Shown here: piece by piece, positions 33,346 through 44,999 of the stretch
Layout of the letters: each line of letters opens with the position of its first letter
Numbering within the stretch: position 1 is the stretch's first letter
Source of the DNA: Prionace glauca
Lineage: Eukaryota > Chordata > Chondrichthyes > Carcharhiniformes > Carcharhinidae
Assembly (NCBI GenBank): GCA_037974335.1
Contig: CM075760.1
Coordinates: 35,225,609 to 35,289,608, forward strand
Reading direction: 5' to 3'
DNA: 64,000 nt
The notes under the pieces: generated by a model
Database searches by the model: none
Seen by the model: the letters and a program-made list of their open reading frames with translations, nothing else
Told to the model about the DNA's origin: nothing
Position numbers and translations under genes: made by a program

Positions 33346-33571
33346 GTGACAGCAATATTCACAACGGTTTCAACTCTCTTCAGTTCAGCAACACATTGTT
33401 AATCAATGTTCTTTTATTTGCCGAGGTGCATGAACCAAAATGTTTGCCTTCATTCGGATTTTTTAACATGCATAAAAAGGACAATAACCATATAATTTGC
33501 AAGAAAAGATGAAGTCATCTTGTTTGTTCAGAGAGTGTGATTCATGTCCCTCAGCACACGGTTTAATTGTT

Positions 33572-33600
33572 CCAATGGGGACATTAGAAATTTATAAATA
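33572..33600 (+). promoter_or_regulatory. Possible core promoter of the right receptor copy
   Basis: CCAAT at 33,572 and TATAAATA at 33,593-33,600, 80 bases before the ATG at 33,680. Kept although the gene behind it is broken, as expected for a fairly recent loss. Confidence 0.4.
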
Positions 33601-33679
33601 GGAAATTTCACACTGTGTGCAATATTGTTTAACTGGGAATGGTCTCTAGTACAGCCAGCGATCATTGAATTTCAGAGCC

Positions 33680-35251
33680 ATGTTCTGGATTATACCACCT
33701 GAGCTTCGTATTCTTTGGGTATTTTACGACATCCAAAGGATTTACTGTAGATTTACAAAGGATTCCTTGCTGTAGTTGGTGTCACTGGTAAGTCATAATT
33801 CTCTATGTTCATTGTCCTTGTCTATGTTACCCAGTTATTGATATTATTCTGTGTAACTTTCATGGTTTGTTGCTGTGAATGCACTGGAAACATTTCTCCT
33901 TACCACACAGCTATCCTCACACTACCTGACATTCACTTTCAATCTTTCCACTTTACGGTTGTCGTTATGTAACATGATTTCCAGTATTATGATTCACAGC
34001 CAATTCCAAATCAGCTGATTTAACATCTTCAACTGCACAGCCTTCAGCACAATCAAAGCAGAGTCATCCAGACCAGAAACATTTGCTCCAAACCTACTGG
34101 CACCACTGTGTCCCCCACATACAAACCTGAAGAAGGCAGCAAATTGGAGACTTTATTAACTGGTGAATTTGGTTTCTTGCTACATCATAGCGGGGCTTTT
34201 CTGCTGTGAACTTTGTCTCAAGCAGAATAGGTGAACTTAGTCTATTCTGAGGTGGATTTAATAAAAATGTTTCAGCTGTTACCAAGGATCCTGAGAGATT
34301 GCTTCTCTTGTGCTCAGTCTAAAATACAAGTGAATTGTATTTATCTTCCTTCCAGTGAATGTATTGACGATTCTTATCCTGTCGCGAGGGAAGTGTGGTC
34401 TTTCCAAAAGTGTGATACATTACCTCATTTCCATGTCAGCAGCGGATCTACTGGTCATTATCATCGATCTCATTTTGAGGCAAATTCCCATGAAGTTTGA
34501 ATTTTTAATCATTTACCATATTAAAATATGTAATATCCATGCTGTGTTGCTTTATGCAGTCACTGATTGCTCTGTCTGGTTCACTGTCTCTTTCACCATT
34601 GATCGATTTGTGGCTATTACTTGTCAGAAGCTGAAAATAAAATACTGCACTGAGAAAACTGCAACAGTGGTTCTCGGAACTGTGAGTGTGCTATTCAGTG
34701 TAAAGAACATTTTCTGGTATTTCATGTATGGTGATAGATATGCGATTCAGAATATTCCCCATTTTTGTTATGTAGACTTTGATGTCCTCTCTTCTGAAGC
34801 ATGGGGAGCAGTTGAAAATCTGCATTATATTTTAACACCGTTCATTCCTTTTTTGTTGATTTTGTTGCTGAATGTTTTCACCATTAAACACATTCTAGGG
34901 TCGATCAAATTCCGCAGGAGACTTCAGAGTCACAAGCGCATGGATAGTTCAAAGGACCTAGAGACAGTGAAGAGAAGAAAATCCATTATCTTACTGTTTG
35001 CTCTATCAGGAAATTTTATCCTGCTATGGTCAGTCTTACTTATCCACTCCTTTTGTGAACGATTATATAATTTAAACTTAATTAATTTTTATATTCCTGC
35101 ATTTGTGCGGGAATTGGGATTTATGCTCCAACTCCTGAGTTGCTGCACCAATACATACATTTATTCAGTGACCCAGACACAATTCAGAGAGGATCTGAAG
35201 AATGTGATCAGATTTCCATTTAATGCAATTGTGAAATTACTTAGTGAATAG
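33680..35251 (+). pseudogene. GPR139-like GPCR, right copy, broken in exon 1
   Basis: Exon 1 (33,680-33,787) begins MFWIIPPELRILWVFYDIQR as in the left copy, but after the IY codons it carries a net 11 extra bases (TGTAGATTTACAAAGGATT in place of TACCCTGT), shifting the frame to a TAG at codon 32. Donor GTAAGT and acceptor TTCCTTCCAG are intact. Exon 2 (34,356-35,251) stays open for 297 residues with SAADLL, DRFVAI, HFCYV and NTYIYSV. It differs from the left exon 2 at 23 of 297 residues, seven of them within 13 residues of extracellular loop 2. Unless a different first exon is used, no full receptor is made. The extra bases resemble a local duplication of GATTTAC. Confidence 0.85.
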
Positions 35252-35799
35252 CAGATTTCTTCTTCAACAACAGGAAGCCCCCAAGCAGAATTTCTCATGG
35301 GAAGATCACTTTGCCCAAAGTTAAGTCTGATCTTCCAAGGGTGGAAGTTGACACCCAGTGCCATTCCCATCAACCGGGAGGGGCACTTAAAGGCAGTTGA
35401 TAGGTTATTAGTAAAGAATCATGGCAATGGATCCGCGTGGTTGTGAGGGACGTTCCTATCAGGGCCTGTTTCCTATCAATTCTGTTTGGGAGATACCGTC
35501 CCTTCAATCATCTACAAGCCATAAAACCCCAACCATTGCAAGAAAAAGAAATCAATTCCCAGCACACCACGAACTTCAGAAAGAATTCCAGGCACTCCAG
35601 CTCCTGCTCTCCATCTCCACCAGTGAGAAACTCAGGGCCTGAAACAGACACAGCGGGTTTGGCCACTCGACCACATTGTCTCCCAGTAAAGGGAACTCGG
35701 GCTACAATGCTAGTGGTCGAAGAGGCGAGCTTCCGTCTGCAGAAACTCACTCACTTAGGAGGCTGAGCAGCTCGAACCAGACCCAGCATTGAAACGAGC

Positions 35800-35843
35800 C
35801 GTTGATTTCGTCTATATGGATATCAGTAAGGTGTTTGACAAAG
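35800..35843 (+). mobile_element. Tiny CR1 RT scrap, right arm
   Basis: Mirror of 22,241-22,287 (GTTGATTTCGTCTATATGGA, ATCAGTAAGGTGTTTGAC). Shared by both arms. Confidence 0.8.
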
Positions 35844-36551
35844 ATTCAGAAAATAGCACTTGCCCCAATTTTTGTCCATTTCTCTATAACTGTAGTTGTA
35901 TAATATCATTAAAGACATAACGGTTTGTAAAAGTCCTATGGCTGTGAGATTATGTACTGCATTAACATTTAACAAAAACAATTTGAAATGAGTCAGGTGA
36001 TTTGAAAATATTTTCCAAGTTTGCAAATGCAATAATCGCTATAATTCAGAACAGCGAAAGCATGGAAGTGTTTAGAATTGTATGTGCGCACAAAGCTGCC
36101 ACACCAGCAGAGAATGTCTACCATCTGCTGTTTATATTACAAGTACAGGTTTTATCAATATATAAAATACACAGCAAGTCGGTAATAATCAGTACAATGA
36201 GGATAGTTTAAACTTTCAAAAAACGATGCTTTTAAATCTGCAAAATGCTGAGGTGGAAAGCAGTTTGAAGTGACGAAAATCTGTTGTGTGTTTACCTCGT
36301 AAGTTTCACAGTATCAGCAATGACGAGATTGGACAGTTTTGGAAATTAAAAAAATCACATGAAAAACCTGTGAGACTATTTCACCTCACTGTCGATTTCT
36401 TGTTCCAGGTAACAACAATTAGTGTTTCATTGGCTGAAGGAGTTATTCATGTTCTTTCTGGACATGACTTTTGTCCAACAAACATTCCTTGTGTATATAT
36501 ATTTTTTTAATTCTGAAGTGATAAGGCGGGCTAAATGTTCCATCACTATCT

Positions 36552-36622
36552 TCCCTAATGGTCCATCTGTTTGGAATCAGCCCTCTCACCATCGCGGCCT
36601 GGGTTTAATTCGGATCAGGGAA
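36552..36622 (+). pseudogene. tRNA-Glu (CTC-like) relic, right arm
   Basis: 71 bases: TCCCTAATGGTCCATCTGTT, TGGAATCAGCCCTCTCACCA, TCGCGGCCTGGGTTTAATTC, GGATCAGGGAA. Same worn D arm and B box as its mirror at 21,462-21,531, so the decay predates the palindrome. Confidence 0.75.
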
Positions 36623-37009
36623 TGACAATTTGTTGATTGCGTGCAGCAGATGAACGAAGAGGACCTGGAATTGCTTCCTGATTGAAAACAGGAGCGATAG
36701 CTCCAGTGACTCGAGTTCTTTTGTTGGTTAGTCATGCTTGCATTTCAATGTTGTCTCTTTCAGAGATATTCATTCAGAATGAAGATGTTGGTGTTAAATA
36801 AATGTATTGAAGTTAAAGGTTGAATCAAAAGAACGGAAAACATGCAATTTGATTTGATAAGATGTATTTTCTCTGCTCATTTTCGTATCAGCAAATCGTC
36901 ATTTTCTGCAAAAGGAGAGTATGATGTTGGATAAGTGATCAGAGAGCGCCCTCCCGTGGACAGTATAGCATTGGAAACAGGCGCAGAAACCAGACCCAAA
37001 ATATCTGCA

Positions 37010-37415
37010 CTCAGAGACACACCCAATACAGCCACACACTGGACAAGAGTAAACTTCCGTTCAACATCCACACTGTTAGCACCACTTAGAGTTTTGAAGG
37101 TTTCAGTCAATTTGCCTCTTACTCTTTTGAACTCTCTGGGTACAAACCTGACGTAACTATCCTTTTCTCATAAGATAACCCAAACATAGCTGGCAATGGT
37201 TTAGTGAAACTCCTCTGAACTATTATTTTAACACATTAACTTTTTTTTAAGATAAGGAGACAAGAACTGTGCACAATATTCGAGATATGCCCACTGCCCT
37301 CGCCAACGGCCAAATTTCCGGTCTATCTTTGTGCCGTTAGCACATTTAGCATTTATATCTTCACTCTCTTCATCACTGCAGAAATCATCCCAATTATATG
37401 TTTCTTCACAAATTC
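37010..37415 (-). mobile_element. Ancient LINE C-terminal relic, right arm
   Basis: Mirror of 20,690-21,070; only a few substitutions separate the two over the stretch I compared. Confidence 0.7.
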
Positions 37416-37454
37416 AGCCAGAATGTATTTGTTCAGGTCAGATCCAGTTTAATT

Positions 37455-38640
37455 AACTTGTTTGAGTTTTATGCTGAGTAACAGATAGTTTGTGAGTGTA
37501 TTTCTCTTAATAGGCTTCCAAAAGTCATGTGATACTGTGCTGCACCGCAGCCTTGTGAGTAACTGTGGAGATCAGAGAATAAAATGGATAGGAGCAACAT
37601 GGATAGGAAATTGCCTGAGTGCCAGGAAACAATTCGTAGCTGTTTTTCGGAGTAGAACAAATCTTGCAGTCATGTTGCCAGGAAAAGGTTATATGAACAT
37701 TGAAATTCACGACATAGTAATGCCCGAGAGCTTGAAGTGGAGGCCAGCCTTTCAAAATCTGTGAACGATCCAAAACTTGGAAACATTGCCAACCATCAGT
37801 AGATCATTCAGAACTTCAGAACGCAAAAAAAGAACTAATTGGTGGAATGGATGAGTAATTTGGATATTTATCCTATTGCAGAGAAAAGTTCCATGATTAG
37901 TTTTGTTCAGCAGAATTTGAAGAGAAAAATGGAAATAATGAAAAGGCCACGAAAGTGAATATAGACGCCGAGGGACTGGAGTGAATATGTGTATAAATCA
38001 TTCATGATGCAAGATAGGTTCAGACAGCGGCAAACAGAAAAAGGGAATAGGTTTTTTTTTGTCTATTGGGGAAAAGAATGCAGAAGCAAGGAAGTTGTGC
38101 TATTTTTGTAGCTAACACATGGAAAATAGTCAGCCGAAAAAATCGTTCCAATTTTGGGCACCGAACGTAAGGCAGGATGTAAAGTCAATAGGCTGGAAGC
38201 AGGGAAGAAAAACACGAGAATAATTCCAGAGATCAGAAACTTCGGTGACGAAAATATTTTGGAGAGGATCGGACTAATTTCCTTGACAGAAAGTTGCTGA
38301 TGTGACTTTAATGAGACATTCAAAATCCTGAGGGGTCTTGATAGAGTAGATAGAGAGAAACTGGTCAATGACAGAAAGATCTTGACACAGAGGGCGCGGG
38401 TTGTAGTAAATTGATGGAAGAAACATGGAGACATCAGGAAAAACATTGTCAGACAGTGAGTGATCCAGATCTGGAATGTGCTGTTTGAGAGTGTGGTGCA
38501 GGCAGAGCCAATTAATGGGTTCAAAATGGAATTGGATAATTGTCTGAAAATGAACAAAATGCTGGACTGTGGGGTACAGAGTGTTATTGGATAAATTGCT
38601 CCTTTCGAGGGCCAACACACACATGACGCTTCAAAATGGC
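37455..38640 (+). mobile_element. Ancient LINE RT and C-terminal relic, right arm
   Basis: Mirror of 19,455-20,640. The 90-codon frame at 37,492-37,764 differs from its partner by one residue. Over 38,041-38,280 I see two substitutions and a one-base poly-A difference. Confidence 0.75.
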
Positions 38641-38749
38641 CTTCTTCTCTGCTGTAAATACTTTATCAATGTTGAAAGGAAGATAGTAGCACAGAGGTAA
38701 CGTCTCTGCGAAAGTAATTCCGAGGGTAGGCAAATTTCTCAAGATATAT

Positions 38750-39080
38750 ATTCAAATCCAACTACAAAAGGTTCTAAAATGCAATTACAGTTTTGAATTT
38801 AAAGATCGTTTCCGTAATTGCGGCCATGACAAGAAATATATCAGATTCTCTAACATTCTGCCGAAAGGAAAACCTTCCATCATTCCCCAGTTTAGCCCAG
38901 AGGTGACTCCAGGCGCACACTTGTTTGGCGATTACGTGCCTTCTATGATGTCTAGAAAACCAGTAAATTCAATGTATTAGTGATTGCCAATATCCAGCTG
39001 GCCTTACCAGCTGGCCTTACCAGCTGGATATACAGCTCACCAAAGAATAAGAAACCGCAACTGAAATCAGCATTTCACAA
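38750..39080 (+). mobile_element. Old tRNA-SINE of the second type, right arm
   Basis: Mirror of 19,060-19,345. Here CCAGCTGGCCTTA is repeated in tandem near 38,993-39,030, a small right-only expansion. Confidence 0.6.
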
Positions 39081-39119
39081 CACCTGCAATAGCAAAGGTC
39101 GTCCAGGAGATGGCAGTGA

Positions 39120-40175
39120 AACTGTGCTTTTTGGTACGACACGACACAGATGATCATCTCAGTTATTTCTGTAGTAGACTCAGTCTTTGTCCATCCTAAA
39201 CGTGACCCAGTTTCTCTGACACGAAATGATATTTCTGATTATCTGGCAATAATTCCCAGTTGATTCTGCACTCAGTAAAATCCCAGTTGTTACAATACTG
39301 CACCAAGCCTCATTGCCCCATTCATTCTGACAGTTATGACAGCACGGAATTAATTCTCGCCTAATGTCATGAAACTCCATATCTCCGCTGTTACTTCACT
39401 GGACCCTCTCACTCCTGATAATGCACCGGGACATGTTACTGTTTGCATTACACCAGGCTCTGTCTCAGTTATTACATTGTTGGAACCTTCCACTTATAAA
39501 GAAACATGGACAGCCTCTCAATCACTGCTGCACTAGTCCGCCTCCCTGTTTATATTGAATAATATCCTGTCTCTAATTATTCTGTTACATGAATTATTTA
39601 TTTCTGCAATTGCCCCGTCAAAGTTTACATCGACCTAAAGGTTTGGTTTGGAATTACTGCATCGGATTTGTCTCAGTTTATATGTTACAATGGCCAGAAT
39701 CAGACAAAATTACACGAGGGGACAGTTTTATTGCGCTGTCTCCATAATTAATGCGCCACATTATACCTTTGTTCACTTTACACATTATCATTTCTCAAAT
39801 TTTGTTTTACTCTGTATTGTCTCACTTGTTATTCCACTGGGCCACATCTCTGTTTATGTCACACCAGATCATGTCCCTATTTTCTGATAGCGCTGATACG
39901 CTGGAAGCAGTCTCAGTTTAAATTACAGCGCACATTGTCTCTGCATATATTAGGATAGACCATGTCTTTGTCAAAACTGAGTCTGGCATATCTCTGATTA
40001 TATCAGAAAACACCACGCTGGTTAGAAATATACTGCATACTCTCTCTCAATAATGACTGAACTGGGCCCAGTCTGCATTCATATTAGTACAGGTGCTGTA
40101 TCGATATCTTGTGCACTCGACTGTCTCCGTATCACTGCATAAAACCCGTCCCTTGTTTATATTACAACAGATCAT
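39120..40175 (+). repeat. Degenerate tandem repeat, right arm
   Basis: Mirror of 17,925-18,960, reading TCTCTGTTTATGTCACACCA, GTCTCAGTTTAAATTACAGC and TCTCTGCATATATTAGGATA on this strand. Confidence 0.6.
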
Positions 40176-40670
40176 ATTAGTTGAATTGACCATGCAAAGT
40201 TGCCCGTTATTTTCCCTTAGAATATGTGGATTAGCCATGGTAACTGTGTGGGGCTAACGGGGATAGGGCAGAGGGGAGAAGCTGGGTGGGACACAGACTC
40301 GGTGGACAAGATTTGTGTTTCTGAACTGTAGGAATTCGATGGTTCTATGTCCAAGAAACATCACAGACATTTGCGTGCTTATTTATTTCAAATATTCTAT
40401 TTTCTAATACGCACCTTTGGAGAAATGATCTCTTTTAGCAATTCCCCTTCAGTTTTCCCAATCATAACCTTCAGCCCATCTCTGCCTTCCATGAATGCAT
40501 GAAAACACCAGAGTTCATGTATTTCGCCTGAAGAGCATTTAATATGTACCTATTTATTGACAACCATACTGTTGTTTGCTCATGCGTTAAGCATGATTAC
40601 AGCCTCACTGTTTTGTTCCTGGCGTTAACTTATCTGTCTTTAGAGATCTGTTGGAAAATGGATAAATCAC
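39955..40670 (-). repeat. 700-bp internal duplication, right arm, distal copy
   Basis: Mirror of 17,440-18,145; carries the old SINE at 40,175-40,350 on the plus strand. Confidence 0.85.
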
Positions 40671-41044
40671 ATCTGGAATGACGAGGAGATTACGAAACTT
40701 GATCTTCTCAGTGTCTCAATAAACTTCCTGATGTACGACTCAATTGTGTGCTGATTTGTGAAAATGATGGTGAAAATGACCCTGGATATATAGCCGACAG
40801 GAGATAATTACACCTGTAATTCTCAGACTTCTTATTTCTACTGATGCAAAGGATTGAAACATCTGCCACTCTCCAGATAAGGAACAATATTTCAGTTTAA
40901 CCGTTACCTTCACCAATTCCATGGTAACCATCTTAAATATTTTCTACTGTGTATAGATTGTACAGTCTACCTAATGCGATGAATCAGGATCAGGTGCATC
41001 ATAAGAGTGGCCAGACCTTATGTGATATAAACAGTGATATCACC

Positions 41045-41150
41045 TGGTGAACAAGGACTGCAGCGGTTCAAGATAGCAGCTCATCACCACATTGTCAGGG
41101 GCAATCAGAGAAGGGCAACAGATGTCAGTGCTGCCCACACTCTATAAATG
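41045..41150 (+). mobile_element. LINE 3' end scrap, right arm
   Basis: Mirror of 16,958-17,068: GACTGCAGCGGTTCAAGATA, GGGGCAATCAGAGAAGGGCA. Confidence 0.6.
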
Positions 41151-41441
41151 ATTAAACATAATGCTCCAACAACAGAAGAAGAATCTAATCTAATATAGAC
41201 AGATATGTTCGCGCAATGATGACATAAACTGGCTGGGAGAATCACGTGAACCAACGTATGAGTTCTCTAGAGTAGGAGAGACAGAACATGATATAACATT
41301 TCAATAAACATTTTTTGTGCGTGTGATCATTCGAGAGAAAGTGATTTGACCAATAATGACAGGCAGGGGTCAAATGAAGCGAAATCTGATGCAGGTTCTA
41401 ATTCACAATGGATTGGGTGACGGTTTCCAAAAATAATCATA

Positions 41442-42029
41442 GAGAATTAAAACATTATAATTTGAATAACCGGCTTCAGTGTATCACTGACAGAGACAGC
41501 TGGGCCCGGAGTCAGACTGGGATCTGAGAATTAGAACATTACAATGTGAATGACTGGCCCCAGTGTATCACTGACAGAGACACTGGGCCCGGAGTCAGAC
41601 TGGGATCTGAGAATTAGAACATTACAATGTGAATGACTGGCCCCAGTGTATCACTGACAGAGACAGCTGGGCCCGGAATCAGACTGGAACCTGAGAATTA
41701 GAACATTACAATGTGAATGACTGGCTCCAGTGTATCACTGACAGAGACAGCTGAGCCCGGAGTCAGACTGGGACCTGAGAATTAGAACATTACAATGTGA
41801 ATGACTGGCCGCAGTGTATCACTGACAGAGACAGCTGGGCCCGGAGTCAGACTGGGACCTGAGAATTAGAACATTACAATGTGAATGACTGGCCCCAGTG
41901 TATCACTGACAGAGACAGCTGGGCCCGGAGTCAGACTGGGACCTGAGAATTAGAACATTACAATGTGAATGACTGGCCCCAGTGTATCACTAACAGAGAC
42001 AGCTGGGCCCGGAGTTAGACTGGGACCTG
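41442..42029 (-). repeat. 84-bp minisatellite, 7 units, right arm
   Basis: 588 bases, seven 84-bp units (one lacks two bases), mirror of the 24-unit array at 14,632-16,659. It accounts for most of the difference in arm length here. Confidence 0.97.
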
Positions 42030-42340
42030 ATATAAGGAAGAAATCATTTCTGGGGCCTGAGAGCAGGTTTCTTTGTCATGAGGAGTGAGGCAGGGATTTG
42101 TGTGGCAAACACGGATTGGAAACCCTACCACAACCGCAAGAGTGACTGACTCCACCTGACTGAGGCTTGTATTCACGAGGACTGAAACGACGAACTATGA
42201 AACCCTCATCAGAGGGAGAAAAGCAGTGCAATAAATGTTAAGGATTATTGTGTTTTTCCTAAAAAAAAACGTTTGATCCGATGCTAATCTGTTCAAAGTG
42301 ATGTTTTGTAAATAGAATCGACTTTCGGAATGGTTTTGGC

Positions 42341-42344
42341 AATT

Positions 42345-42377
<33 letters not shown>

Positions 42378-42445
42378 CACACACACACACACACAGAAAC
42401 ACACACACACAGAAACACACACACACGCACACACTCACACATACA
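42341..42445 (+). repeat. (AC)n microsatellite, short form
   Basis: Mirror of the 400-base (TG)n at 13,910-14,318, reduced to about 105 bases with CAGAAACACA variants. Confidence 0.95.
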
Positions 42446-43984
42446 ACACACAGGTTCTGTCAAAAGATAAGATTAGCACAAGACGGCAGTTGTATAAATA
42501 TTCCATTTTATTCCATTTTAATGAAGGACAGGGAGAGACACAAAAAGGATGCTGGAACACTGATATAGATGAACCTTAAAATTCTCCCATTCTCGAGAAT
42601 CCTTCAAAACTTCATCCCATGAAGGATATATCGAATTTATTTTCCAAAGTTTCTGTGAAATATAATTCCATCACCCTTCCACGCTGTTCATTCCAGTTCA
42701 TCACAACTACTGTGTAAAAGTAAACACTTATCTTTCTGTCTCGCTGCTCAATAAAATAACTTTGTGCCCATTGGTTGCTGACCGTCCCCCAGTTGAAAGA
42801 TTCTCCCTTTAATTAACCCAATCACAACTTCATGATTATGAACACTAATAAATGTGTTGAAAAGACTGGCAAGGAGATAGAGACAGCGGGAGAGTTACGA
42901 GAAAGCAAACCGGGGGGGCTGACAGATAAAAGCTGAGGAACAAAAATAAATAGCAGATGGAGAGAAAATAATCAAACAATGAAAGATAACAGCTATCATT
43001 CCCTCCCTTCACAGATCCCGGGGGAGTTCAGTGACTGATCCACTGAGCATCCAGTTATGTCCGAGAATGGAAACTTTAACCAGATCACACCAGACTCATT
43101 AGTAAATGTCACCACAATGTGACCTGTCTGACTCTGCCCTGACTCTGTGGGCAGATATAAGCCGCACTGACAGATGGTCTCACCAGATTGTGGTCTCTGG
43201 ATTTATTTTCTGCTCGGAAGTGAGATGTGCGGTTTGGAACCGGCAGCAGAGAAACAGGAAGTTGTGTTACCTGAGAATGAAACAACCGGGGCCAGTTTGA
43301 TGTTATCACCGTGAACAGTCTTCCTGCCTGTGAGGGTGAACTCACTCTGAAAGCATCAAGAACAGTCACACAGATTGCTGCCGGTCTCAGCATTACAGTC
43401 ACCCCCATTCCCATATTAATGAATCAAGAAAATGGCCATATTTGGGGTTTAAACAGATTAATTGAAGGGAAGATGGACTGAAGGTTACCACTGAGGGAAA
43501 AGAGGGAAAATTAAAGCAACATTTTTTATTCACAGAGACATTCCGAAATAGAAAGTTTAAGTGTGCTGGGTGTTGTGTGTGAGAAATAGAGGAGAGAGGT
43601 TAATTGAGTGAAATGGTTAAGTTCCTACAATGAATTTTCCTCTGCTGAGATTTTTGTGCTTTATTTTTTCAGTCACAAGGTGCCTTAAGGAAGAAGAAAG
43701 AAATAGTCTCGGAGTCAGATCCGTCTCCTGGGAACCTGTGTGAGTTAATGGAGACTGAGAGAGAGGAGAGAGGTTATCTGATTTAGGTTCAGTCTGAGAC
43801 AGAGAAAGAGAGAAGTTCAGTGAATCATTTGAAAGATGCATTGCCTTGGCAGCGGAATGACCAGCTGTACATCACACTCAAGAGCGTCCAGGGCCATTCA
43901 TTAACTTTATTTATTGACTGAGACACAGAATGTGCAATAAATACTGAATAAATTACAATATAATGCTTAAAATTAATAGCAATT
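42446..43984. other. Arm-conserved block without identified gene, right copy
   Basis: Mirror of 12,366-13,905. Shared open frames (43,109-43,414 and 43,617-43,841 on the minus strand) are composition-neutral but have no domain. Confidence 0.45.
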
Positions 43985-44205
43985 ATTTACACAGTCATTA
44001 GCACTGGTACCTCACACTGTTAGGGACACAGGTTCATTTAAGCCTTGTGTAACTGTGTGGTGTTTACACATTCACCCCGTATGTGCGTGGGTTTCCTCCA
44101 GGTTTACTGCTTTCTTCCTACAGTCCAAAGATGTACAGGTTAGTTGGAGTGGCCATGTTGAATTGTCCTTTAATGTCCATTTGCAGTGCAATGTGGCATA
44201 CATTC
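43985..44205 (+). mobile_element. Old SINE, right arm
   Basis: Mirror of 12,145-12,365: TGGGTTTCCTCCAGGTTTAC, CAGTCCAAAGATGTACAGGT, TGGCCATGTTGAATTGTCC. Confidence 0.75.
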
Positions 44206-44429
44206 ATTCTGTTCCTCAATCTCTTTTGAACAAGAGGATGTTACAAGTTTCATCCCAGGCTTTCAATAAAATATTCCAGGAAATGCGAGAGCAATTAAAT
44301 ACGATGAACAACACCCAGTAATTATTAACAAGACGAAACACATTCTTCGAACCCCATTTCATTTTTAAAGCTAATTTCCATCTTTTCATCTCGTTCTGTC
44401 CTTTTTTTCCATCTGTCAAACGCATTTTA

Positions 44430-44760
44430 TAGAAAACCAGTTACTGAGACAGTGTTGGCTTTATTATTAGTGTCCAATATAACACAAAGTAAGGCACGGA
44501 TGTGTTCAGTAGTGCATGACACAGAGCCTGACACAATCATATCTGAGATGGAGCCCAATGTAACAGAAATGGCCTCTTGACTGAACAAGAACTCAGAAAT
44601 GATGATTTGTAACATTTCTCACGGCATGTCATCAAATAATAATAAATGGTTTGGTATGTTATGTCGTTTAAACAAATATAAGATCTATTGCAATAATGAT
44701 TCAAATGAGTTGCATGCAGTAAATAAAGACACAAGGCCCAGTGTCTTGCTGTACATGTCT
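44430..44760 (-). repeat. Degenerate short tandem repeat, right arm
   Basis: Mirror of 11,600-11,930. Confidence 0.4.
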
Positions 44761-44775
44761 ACAACAAATGTCTGT

Positions 44776-44915
44776 GCGAGAGAGAGGGAGAATCAGAGAG
44801 AGAGGGAGGCAGGGGCAGAGGCGGGGGGAGAGAGAGAGAGACAGAGAGGGAGAGAGAGGGAGGCAGGGGCAGAGGCGGGGGGGGGGGGGAGAAAAAGACA
44901 GAGAGAGAGAGAGAG
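44776..44915 (-). repeat. (AG)n-rich low-complexity tract
   Basis: Mirror of 11,453-11,575, with two GGAGGCAGGGGCAGAGGCGG inserts and a G run. Arginine/glutamate-rich open frames here are artefacts. Confidence 0.9.
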
Positions 44916-44999
44916 CCGTAAACCATTCCACTGATGAAGAATAATCCACTGAGTGTTTCTCGCATTTTCTGTTCGGATCTCAGGCACCCACAGCATCTT

